Assembly (NCBI RefSeq): GCF_004682045.1
Contig: NZ_QUZT01000072.1
Coordinates: 1 to 33,427, forward strand
Source of the DNA: Pseudomonas nabeulensis
Lineage (GTDB): Bacteria > Pseudomonadota > Gammaproteobacteria > Pseudomonadales > Pseudomonadaceae
DNA length: 33,427 bases
Reading direction: 5' to 3'
Part shown: piece after piece, positions 7,613 to 14,167 of the stretch
How the letters are laid out: each line of letters begins with the position of its first letter
Position numbering within the stretch: the first letter of the stretch is position 1
Program-made: the position numbers and the translations under genes
Notes under the pieces: model-generated
Databases searched by the model: none
The model's input: the letters and a program-made list of their open reading frames with translations, nothing else
What the model was told of the DNA's origin: nothing

Positions 7613-7641
7613 TTGAGTCAAACCCTTTAAGGCTCAACAAT
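7613..7641 (+). promoter_or_regulatory. Weak candidate promoter for the iron permease gene
   Basis: TTGAGT (7613-7618) and AACAAT (7636-7641) are separated by 17 bp, 33 bp before the FTR1-like start. The -35 is reasonable, the -10 poor. I saw no convincing Fur box in the 268 bp between the divergent genes, although iron control would be expected. Confidence 0.3.
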
Positions 7642-7674
7642 GTGTTACTTCGTATTTCCCCTTGAGATTCATTC

Positions 7675-9570
7675 ATGACTGCCCCCTTCCGTTTTTTCGC
7701 CTGGCTGCTGTTGCCGGCGTTGATGTCGTGCAGCGTCAATCTGCTGGCCGCGACTGCCGAGGGCGCCTCACAAGCCCTGCATTTGCTGGACTACGTTGGT
7801 GCTGACTACCCTCCCACGGTGGAGGCGGGCAAGGTAATCGATGACGCCGAATACCGTGAACAGGTGGAGTTTCTCGGGGTGTTGCAAGGCCTGGTGGCAC
7901 AACTGCCGGAACGTCCGGAGCGCGCGGGTTTGGTGAAGGGGGTCGATGAACTGTTAGCGGCTGTAACTGCCCATCAGGACGGTGCAGCCGTCGCTCGGCA
8001 AGCTCGTCAATTGGGGGCGCAACTGGCAGTGGCCTATGAAGTCAGCCAGGCGCCGGCGATCACACCCGACGCCACTCGCGGCGCACCGCTCTACGCCCAG
8101 CACTGCTCGGTGTGCCACGGCACTGCCGGTGCAGGCGACGGCCCGGCAGGCATGGGCATGACGCCGCCGCCGGCCAACCTGACGGATGCGGCACGCTTGG
8201 ACCGCCTGAGCCTGTACGCGATCTACAACACCTTGGGCCTTGGCGTTGAAGGCACCGACATGCCGTCCTTTGCCGACCAGTTGGATGATCGTCAACGTTG
8301 GGACCTGGCCACGTATATCGCGGGTTTCACCGCTGACCCGGCCGCTGCGAAAAGCGAGCAACCCTTCAATCTCGCCGATCTGGCCCGCCAGACCCCCAAT
8401 GAAGTCCTTGCCGCCAGCGGCCCAGCCGTCGCCGCGACCTTCCGCGCCCAGCGTGCGCAGCCGCCGCAGGTCAAGCGTGGCCCAGCGCAATTGCTCGACT
8501 ACACCGCGACCACCTTGGACAAGAGCCTCGCCGCCTTCCGCAACGGAGACCACGAACAGGCCTATGACCTGTCGGTGGCCGCGTACCTGGAAGGCTTCGA
8601 GCTGGTGGAAAGCTCCCTGGATAACGTCGACGCCAACGTGCGCAAGGACACTGAGAAGGCGCTGATGGCCTATCGGCAATCCTTGCAGGACGGCTTGCCG
8701 GTCGAACAGGTGCAACAGCGCCTGGACGTGGCCAAGGCCAAGCTCACCGAATCCGCCGGCCTGCTGGGCAGCGATGGCTTGAGCTGGTCGCTGAGCTATA
8801 TCTCTGGCTTGCTGATTTTGCTGCGCGAAGGCCTGGAAGCGATTCTGGTATTGGCGGCGATCCTGGCGTTCCTGCGTAATACCGGCCAGCAATCGGCGGT
8901 GCGCAGCGTCAATGTCGGCTGGGGCCTGGCGCTATTGGCCGGCCTGGCCACCTGGGCGTTGGCGGCGTATGTGATTGACGTCAGCGGTGCCCAGCGTGAG
9001 CTGCTTGAAGGCTGCACCGCGCTGTTCGCCAGTGTGATGGTGCTGTGGCTGGGCGTGTGGATGCACGACCGTCGCCACGCGGCGGCCTGGCAGGACTACA
9101 TCAAGAGCAGTCTGGTGAGCGGCGGTGGACGCTTTGGTTTTGCGCTGCTGGCGTTCTTCTCGGTGTACCGCGAGTTGTTCGAGGTGATCCTGTTTTACGA
9201 AACCCTGTGGCTGCAAGCCGGCCCGGCCGGGCACAACGCGGTATTGGCCGGTGGCGCCACGGCGCTGGTGCTGCTGATGGGCCTGGCGTGGGTGATCCTG
9301 CGGGGTTCGGCGAAGTTGCCGTTGGCGCTGTTCTTCGGCATCAACGCGGCGCTGCTGTGCGCGTTGTCGGTGGTGTTCGCCGGGCATGGCGTGAAAGCGC
9401 TGCAAGAAGCCGGAATCTTCGGTACGCGGCCGGTGGCGTTCTTTGACTTTGACTGGCTGGGGATTCATGCCGATGCGTACTCGCTGAGTGCGCAAGCAGT
9501 GGCGATCCTGGCGATTGTGGTGCTGTATGGCCGCAGCCGCCTGGCCGAAAAACGCCGCGTTACTGCTTAA
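7675..9570 (+). CDS. Cytochrome c/FTR1 family iron permease fusion
   Basis: A 631-residue protein. A signal peptide (about 1-26) is followed by a periplasmic part with one c-type haem site, CSVCH (residues 144-148), in a typical cytochrome c fold that continues with GDGPAGMGMTPPPANL and DMPSFADQL. A helical spacer (about 230-370) leads to a C-terminal membrane domain of about seven helices. This carries both REXXE iron motifs of the FTR1/EfeU family: REGLE (384-388) and RELFE (499-503). FTR1 permeases import iron that has been oxidised from Fe2+ to Fe3+; a fused haem domain suggests oxidation or electron transfer coupled to transport, replacing a separate oxidase. The SD is weak (TTGAGA region). 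It stands alone, with the REPIN-yaiI segment downstream. Confidence 0.88.
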   Translation: MTAPFRFFAWLLLPALMSCSVNLLAATAEGASQALHLLDYVGADYPPTVEAGKVIDDAEYREQVEFLGVLQGLVAQLPERPERAGLVKGVDELLAAVTAHQDGAAVARQARQLGAQLAVAYEVSQAPAITPDATRGAPLYAQHCSVCHGTAGAGDGPAGMGMTPPPANLTDAARLDRLSLYAIYNTLGLGVEGTDMPSFADQLDDRQRWDLATYIAGFTADPAAAKSEQPFNLADLARQTPNEVLAASGPAVAATFRAQRAQPPQVKRGPAQLLDYTATTLDKSLAAFRNGDHEQAYDLSVAAYLEGFELVESSLDNVDANVRKDTEKALMAYRQSLQDGLPVEQVQQRLDVAKAKLTESAGLLGSDGLSWSLSYISGLLILLREGLEAILVLAAILAFLRNTGQQSAVRSVNVGWGLALLAGLATWALAAYVIDVSGAQRELLEGCTALFASVMVLWLGVWMHDRRHAAAWQDYIKSSLVSGGGRFGFALLAFFSVYRELFEVILFYETLWLQAGPAGHNAVLAGGATALVLLMGLAWVILRGSAKLPLALFFGINAALLCALSVVFAGHGVKALQEAGIFGTRPVAFFDFDWLGIHADAYSLSAQAVAILAIVVLYGRSRLAEKRRVTA

Positions 9571-9573
9571 CAG

Positions 9574-9663
9574 TGTGGGAGGGGGCTTGCCCCCGATGGC
9601 GATGTATCAGTCACCCGATGTATTGACTGACCCACTGCTATCGGGGGCAAGCCCCCTCCCACA
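9574..9663. repeat. REPIN, copy 2
   Basis: A 90-bp inverted REP pair from TGTGGG (9574) to CCCACA (9663), with the same GGGGGCTTGCCCCC core in both arms as copy 1. It begins three bases after the FTR1-like stop codon and ends about 30 bp before the yaiI ATG, so it fills the space between two same-strand genes. Confidence 0.92.
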
Positions 9664-9694
9664 TTGGATTTGTATTATTGAGGATAGGTGCGTT

Positions 9695-10150
9695 ATGCGC
9701 GTATGGATCGATGCCGACGCCTGCCCTCGGGCGGCCAAGGACCAGGTGGTCAAGTTCGCCCTCAAGCGCCAGTTCGAAGTGGTGCTGGTGGCGGGGCAAA
9801 GCCAGATCAAACCGAGCTTTTCCTGCGTGAAGCTGGTGGTGGTACCCAGCGGGCCTGACGCGGCGGATGACTATCTGGTGGAACACGCAGTGCCCGGTGA
9901 ACTGGTGATTTGCAGCGACGTGCCCCTGGCCGATCGCCTGGTGAAAAAGGGCGTGACCGCGCTCGACCCACGGGGCAAGGAGTTCAGCCCGGCGAACATG
10001 AGTGAACGCCTGGCGGTGCGCAACCTGTTCACCGATCTGCGTGAACAGGGCCAGATGGGCGGCGGGCCACCGCCCCATGGGGAGAAGGACAAGCAGGCAT
10101 TTGCCAATGCCCTGGACCGAATCCTCACTCGACTGATGCGCCAACCCTGA
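9695..10150 (+). CDS. yaiI: YaiI/YqxD family protein (DUF188)
   Basis: A 151-residue soluble protein that begins MRVWIDADACPRAAKDQVVKFA, the conserved start of the YaiI/YqxD family. Other family motifs are DYLVEHAVPGELVICSDVPLADRLVKKG and LDPRGKEFSPANMSERLAVRNL, plus a Gly/Pro-rich MGGGPPPHGEKD loop near 125. The family has a PIN-like acidic layout (DADACP, D in SDVPLA), suggestive of a nuclease, but no activity is established. The frame is open further upstream through the REPIN; the ATG at 9695 is chosen because it starts the conserved domain and has GAGGATAGG in front. It is convergent with elbB across a second type of REP pair. Confidence 0.88.
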   Translation: MRVWIDADACPRAAKDQVVKFALKRQFEVVLVAGQSQIKPSFSCVKLVVVPSGPDAADDYLVEHAVPGELVICSDVPLADRLVKKGVTALDPRGKEFSPANMSERLAVRNLFTDLREQGQMGGGPPPHGEKDKQAFANALDRILTRLMRQP

Positions 10151-10287
10151 TTGTAGTGAGCGGGCTTGTCCCGCGCTGGGGGGCGAAGCCGCCCTAAACC
10201 CAGTCACCTTGGTGTTTCAGTTAGACCCAGTTGTATGGATTTGGGGCGGCTTCGCCCCCCAGCGCGGGACAAGCCCGCTCACTACAA
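10151..10287. repeat. Inverted pair of a second REP class
   Basis: TTGTAGTGAG at 10151 is mirrored by CTCACTACAA ending at 10287. Each arm has GAGCGGGCTTGTCCCGC followed by a second hairpin-forming GGGGGGCGAAGCCGCCC-like segment, so each arm of about 45 bp is nearly complementary to the other. The whole is 137 bp and fills the space between the yaiI stop and the elbB stop. It resembles the GII-type REP of P. fluorescens, distinct from the GGGGGCTTGCCCCC class found elsewhere in the window. Confidence 0.85.
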
Positions 10288-10292
10288 GGTGT

Positions 10293-10958
10293 TCAGTCGT
10301 TTTCGTGGGTGAGTTCCAGCACGCGGTCTACGAGCTTGTTGATCCCCGAAGCCACTTCACTGATGTTCTTGCCCACCATATAGGCCGGCGTGCTCACCAG
10401 CTTGCGCGCCCTGTCTTCGACGATATCTTCCACCGAGCACTCTTGGTGGGTGGCGCCCATCTTGTCCAAGGCTGCCGCCGTATCGGGACAGTTGCCGATG
10501 GTGCACGTCACGCCTGGACCATAGATCTTCGCCGCCAGCGCTGGCGAAATGCAGATCAACCCCACGGGTTTGCCGGCTTCGGCAAACGCCTCGGCCAATT
10601 CCAGTACCTGCGGATTGACGCTGCAACCCGCGCCTTCAACTGCAAAGTTGGACAGGTTCTTTGCCGCGCCAAACCCGCCCGGCACGATCAGCGCATCGAA
10701 GTCTTCCACATTGGCTTCGCGGATGTCCTTCACCTCACCTCGGGCGATGCGCGCCGACTCCACCAGCACGTTGCGTGACTCGGGCATCTCTTCGCCGGTC
10801 AGGTGGTTGATCACGTGCAGTTGGGCAATATCGGGGGCAAAGCATTGGACCTGAGCGCCGCGCTGGTCCAGGCGCAGCAAGGTGATCACGCTTTCATGGA
10901 TCTCTGCACCGTCGTACACGCCGCAGCCGGAAAGGATCACTGCAATCTTTTTGCTCAT
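10293..10958 (-). CDS. elbB: ElbB-type glyoxalase of the DJ-1/PfpI superfamily
   Basis: A 221-residue soluble protein whose start MSKKIAVILSGCGVYDGAEIHESVITLLRLD is nearly the family consensus. The DJ-1/PfpI-like fold is shown by FDALIVPGGFGAAKNLSNFA and by the nucleophile-elbow region KPVGLICISPALAAKIYG, where the Cys is the likely catalytic residue. E. coli ElbB (also called SCRP-27A) has weak glyoxalase activity and has been linked to isoprenoid synthesis, although its role is not settled. I chose the ATG at 10958, which is preceded by AGGAGAAA seven bases upstream; the alternative ATG further upstream at 10979 lacks one. The gene stands alone, facing yaiI. Confidence 0.9.
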   Translation of the reverse strand: MSKKIAVILSGCGVYDGAEIHESVITLLRLDQRGAQVQCFAPDIAQLHVINHLTGEEMPESRNVLVESARIARGEVKDIREANVEDFDALIVPGGFGAAKNLSNFAVEGAGCSVNPQVLELAEAFAEAGKPVGLICISPALAAKIYGPGVTCTIGNCPDTAAALDKMGATHQECSVEDIVEDRARKLVSTPAYMVGKNISEVASGINKLVDRVLELTHEND

Positions 10959-11074
10959 GGGCATTTCTCCTGGGGTCATGGCGTTAAATGTCTACTAATT
11001 TGTCACCTGTTGCCAATGGGGTCTGGCGCCGCTACACCTACTCTAGATGTAACAAAAACAAACCGGACCAGACC

Positions 11075-12310
11075 ATGGACTTCGTGCCTTATGCGGTACC
11101 GTTTTTCATCGCCTTGATCGTGGTGGAGCTGCTCGCCGACCGCTGGCGTGGCGAACGCAACTACCGCGTCGCAGATGCCATCAACAGCCTCAGTACCGGG
11201 GTGCTGTCCACCACTACGGGGCTGCTGACCAAAGGCGTGGGGATTTTGACCTACGCGTTCGCCCTCAAGCACCTGGCACTGTTTGAACTCTCGGCCCACA
11301 GCGTTTGGACCTGGGTGTTCGCCTTTGTGTTCTATGACTTCTGCTACTACTGGCTGCACCGCATGGGCCACGAGCGCAATATCCTCTGGGCCGCGCACTC
11401 GGTGCATCACCAGAGCGAGGACTACAACCTCAGCACGGCCCTGCGCCAGACCAGCACCGGCTTTCTGCTGAGCTGGATCTTCTACCTGCCGCTGGCCGTG
11501 GTCGGCGTGCCGCTGGTGGTGTTTATCAGCGTGGCGTCCCTTAACCTGCTGTATCAATTCTGGGTGCACACCCGTCATGTGCCGAAGCTCGGCTGGTACG
11601 AGTGGTTCTTTGTCACGCCGTCCAACCATCGGGCCCACCATGCACAGAACGCTCTCTACATGGATCGCAACTACGGCGGGGTGTTCATTATTTGGGACCG
11701 CCTGTTCGGTACGTACCAGGAAGAAGACGACAACGAGCCGGTAATTTTCGGCGTGACCACGCCGCTGGCCAGCTGGAATCCGCTATGGGCCAACTTGCAG
11801 TTTTATGCACAGCTGTGGAGTGATGCGCGGCGCACCGAGCGTTGGTGGGACAAGCTGCGCATCTGGTTCATGCACACCGGCTGGCGCCCGGCGGACGTGA
11901 AGGCCAAGTACCCGCTGGCCAAGCACGACCTGAGTCAGTTCCGCAAATTCGAGGTGCCGCTGGATGTGCGCCAACAGGTGTACATCGCCCTGCAATTTGC
12001 GGCGTATGTGGGTTTTGGCAGTTATCTGATGAATTTCGGCGAAGGATTGCCCACGGCGGCGCTGATCCTGGGTTGGAGTGCGATGGCGCTGGGGTTGTTT
12101 ACCTTGGGCGTGGCCTTGGAGAATCGCCCGTGGGCACTCAAGGCCGAACTGGCACGCCTGGCACTGAATGTACCGTTGGTATGGCTGGCGCCGCTGGTGG
12201 GACTGTGGCCAGCCAGCCACTTGGGCTGGCTGGGCCTGGTGAGTTACAGCCTGCTCAGCGTGATCGGCCTCTACTGTTGCAGAGACCGGCTTACTCGATT
12301 GGCGTCTTAG
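11075..12310 (+). CDS. Sterol desaturase/fatty acid hydroxylase family membrane protein
   Basis: A 411-residue polytopic membrane protein of the di-iron hydroxylase superfamily. All three histidine boxes are present: HRMGH (residues 95-99), HSVHH (108-112) and HRAHH (185-189). The last sits in TPSNHRAHHAQN, and DRLFGTY follows. About four helices lie in the N-terminal catalytic part, and the last 130 residues add three or four more hydrophobic segments, longer than small family members. The enzymes insert oxygen into or desaturate lipid chains using O2; the substrate here is unknown, and bacterial members include lipid hydroxylases rather than sterol enzymes. The ATG at 11075 is preferred over an open frame from 10988 because it starts the first helix. 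The last 20 bp overlap the end of the opposite-strand DedA gene. Confidence 0.87.
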   Translation: MDFVPYAVPFFIALIVVELLADRWRGERNYRVADAINSLSTGVLSTTTGLLTKGVGILTYAFALKHLALFELSAHSVWTWVFAFVFYDFCYYWLHRMGHERNILWAAHSVHHQSEDYNLSTALRQTSTGFLLSWIFYLPLAVVGVPLVVFISVASLNLLYQFWVHTRHVPKLGWYEWFFVTPSNHRAHHAQNALYMDRNYGGVFIIWDRLFGTYQEEDDNEPVIFGVTTPLASWNPLWANLQFYAQLWSDARRTERWWDKLRIWFMHTGWRPADVKAKYPLAKHDLSQFRKFEVPLDVRQQVYIALQFAAYVGFGSYLMNFGEGLPTAALILGWSAMALGLFTLGVALENRPWALKAELARLALNVPLVWLAPLVGLWPASHLGWLGLVSYSLLSVIGLYCCRDRLTRLAS

Positions 12311-12926
12311 GCGTCTGCACCGGCGCCGGCTCGGCAGCGAGCCGGGCCTTGGCCTCGGCACAGGCCTCGCGAGCGATGCGCGCGTTCTTGAAACGGCGAC
12401 GCAGCCACAGGCCGAAGCCCAGTACCAGCAGCGCGCCGAGTACCCACAGTTCGTACTTCTTGACGCTGCCCAGCATGCCTTCCAGCACCGCACCGAAGTG
12501 ATACGCCGCAGCGCCCAGCGCCACCGCCCAGATTGCCGCGCCGATGCCGTTGAGGATCAGGTAGCGCAACGGTGGGTAGCCGGAAAGCCCAATGGCCACG
12601 GGCATGACGGTGCGCAACCCGTAGACGAAGCGGAAGCTCAGCACCCAGATATCCGGATGTTTGCGGATATGCTCCATGGCCTTATCCCCCATCAATTGCC
12701 AGCGCGGCTTGCGCGCCAGCAGCTTGCGACCGTGCTTGCGGCCCATGTAGTACCAAAGCTGGTCGCCGGCGTAGCTGCCGAAGAAGGCAACGACCACCAC
12801 CAGGTTGATATCCATGTACCCACGGAATGCCAGGAAGCCTGCGAGAACCAGGATGGTCTCGCCTTCGAAAAAGGTGCCCAGGAAGAGCGCAAAGTAGCCG
12901 AAGTCATGCAGAAATTGTTGAAGCAT
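12291..12926 (-). CDS. DedA family membrane protein
   Basis: A 211-residue inner-membrane protein with the DedA/SNARE-associated domain: FLGTFFEGETILVLAGFLAFRGYM near residue 15, FFGSYAGDQLWYYMGRKHGRKLL, and the later RFVYGLRTVMPVAIGLSGYPPLRYLILNGIGAAIWA. The conserved Glu (FEGE), Arg (RFVYGLR) and Pro positions of the family are kept. DedA proteins are proton-dependent lipid scramblases or flippases, for example of undecaprenyl phosphate or phospholipids, and influence envelope stress and cationic peptide resistance. The C-terminus is an Arg/Ala/Pro-rich cytoplasmic tail. The start at 12926 follows the usual MLQQFLHDFGYFALFLG pattern. It is divergent from hemB and overlaps the convergent desaturase gene by 20 bp. 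Confidence 0.88.
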   Translation of the reverse strand: MLQQFLHDFGYFALFLGTFFEGETILVLAGFLAFRGYMDINLVVVVAFFGSYAGDQLWYYMGRKHGRKLLARKPRWQLMGDKAMEHIRKHPDIWVLSFRFVYGLRTVMPVAIGLSGYPPLRYLILNGIGAAIWAVALGAAAYHFGAVLEGMLGSVKKYELWVLGALLVLGFGLWLRRRFKNARIAREACAEAKARLAAEPAPVQTPKTPIE

Positions 12927-12969
12927 GGTCTGGGGGTGCTGGCGAAATGAACGCGCAGCCTACGCCTTC

Positions 12970-13012
12970 GTGAACATTCATGAAAGTATCGAGATGTGTC
13001 ATGAAGTGAACA
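12970..13012. promoter_or_regulatory. Paired direct and inverted repeats in the DedA-hemB promoter region
   Basis: GTGAACA occurs at 12970-12976 and 13006-13012. Inside, CATGAA occurs at 12979-12984 and 13000-13005, exactly 21 bp apart, which is two DNA turns. TTCATGA (12977-12983) and TCATGAA (12999-13005) also form an inverted repeat. This could be a binding site for a dimeric or tandem regulator; no regulator is recognised. Confidence 0.35.
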
Positions 13013-13135
13013 ATTCCTACATAAATGACGAATGCGGCTACAGGTCGCATCGGCAAGCACAACTGTCATACCTTCGTCATAATGGCCGCTTATAACTGCA
13101 ACGCTCGCCCGTGGATGCGGGCTCAGGAGTCTGTC

Positions 13136-14149
13136 GTGAGCTTTACCCCTGCCAATCGCCTGTTCCCCGCCACCCGCCTGCGTCGCAATCGTCGTGATGA
13201 TTTTTCTCGCCGCCTGGTGCGTGAAAACGTGCTGACGACGAATGATCTGATCCTGCCGGTGTTTGTGCTCGACGGTGAAAACCGGCGTGAGGCGGTGGCG
13301 TCGATGCCGGGTGTGGAGCGCTTGACCATTGATCAGTTGCTGATCGAGGCGGCGGGTTGGGTCGAACTGGGGATTCCGGCGCTGGCGCTGTTCCCGGTGA
13401 CGCCGTCTGAACTCAAATCCCTGGATGCCGCCGAAGCCTGGAACCCGGAGGGCATCGCCCAGCGCGCCACCCGCGCCCTGCGCGAGCGTTTCCCGGAGCT
13501 GGGGGTGATCACCGACGTGGCGTTGGACCCGTTCACCACCCACGGCCAGGATGGCATTCTCGACGAAGACGGCTATGTTCAGAACGACATCACCGTTGAT
13601 GCGCTGGTCAAGCAAGCCTTGTCCCATGCCGCCGCGGGCGCCCAGGTGGTTGCACCGTCGGACATGATGGACGGGCGCATCCAGGCGATTCGCGAAGCCC
13701 TGGAGCTGGCCGGCCACGTCAATGTGCGGATCATGGCCTACTCGGCCAAGTACGCCAGCGCCTATTACGGGCCGTTCCGCGATGCGGTGGGCTCGGCCCT
13801 GAACCTGGGCAAGGCCAATAAAGCCTCGTACCAGATGGACCCGGCCAACAGCCAGGAAGCCCTGCATGAAGTGGCGGCCGACCTGGCCGAAGGCGCCGAC
13901 ATGGTGATGGTCAAGCCCGGTATGCCGTACCTCGACATCCTTTACCGGGTCAAAGAGGAATTCAAAGTGCCGACCTTTGTCTATCAGGTCAGTGGCGAAT
14001 ACGCGATGCACATGGCTGCAATACAGAACGGATGGCTGAGCGAAGGGGTGATCCTAGAATCCCTGACAGCCTTTAAACGCGCCGGGGCTGATGGCATTCT
14101 GACCTACTTCGCCGCCCGCGCCGCCCAATTGCTTAGAGAGCAACCATAG
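13136..14149 (+). CDS. hemB: Porphobilinogen synthase (delta-aminolevulinic acid dehydratase)
   Basis: This enzyme condenses two 5-aminolevulinates to porphobilinogen in haem synthesis. The 337-residue protein has the two catalytic lysines, K205 in MAYSAKYASAYYGPFRDA and K260 in VMVKPGMPYLD; the numbers equal those published for the P. aeruginosa enzyme. The metal site region ALDPFTTHGQDG has Asp and no zinc-binding Cys cluster, as in the Mg-dependent Pseudomonas type. The start is a GTG at 13136 with a perfect AGGAG (13125-13129) seven bases in front; an in-frame extension from 13025 is open but would add 37 unlikely residues. It is followed after 18 bp by ppk. Confidence 0.96.
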   Translation: MSFTPANRLFPATRLRRNRRDDFSRRLVRENVLTTNDLILPVFVLDGENRREAVASMPGVERLTIDQLLIEAAGWVELGIPALALFPVTPSELKSLDAAEAWNPEGIAQRATRALRERFPELGVITDVALDPFTTHGQDGILDEDGYVQNDITVDALVKQALSHAAAGAQVVAPSDMMDGRIQAIREALELAGHVNVRIMAYSAKYASAYYGPFRDAVGSALNLGKANKASYQMDPANSQEALHEVAADLAEGADMVMVKPGMPYLDILYRVKEEFKVPTFVYQVSGEYAMHMAAIQNGWLSEGVILESLTAFKRAGADGILTYFAARAAQLLREQP

Positions 14150-14167
14150 CCCTCACAGGAACACTCG

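Noticed and set aside
7437..7674. Search for a Fur box before the iron permease gene
   Set aside because: Only scattered partial matches near GAGATTCATTC were seen, with too few matching bases to report as a site.
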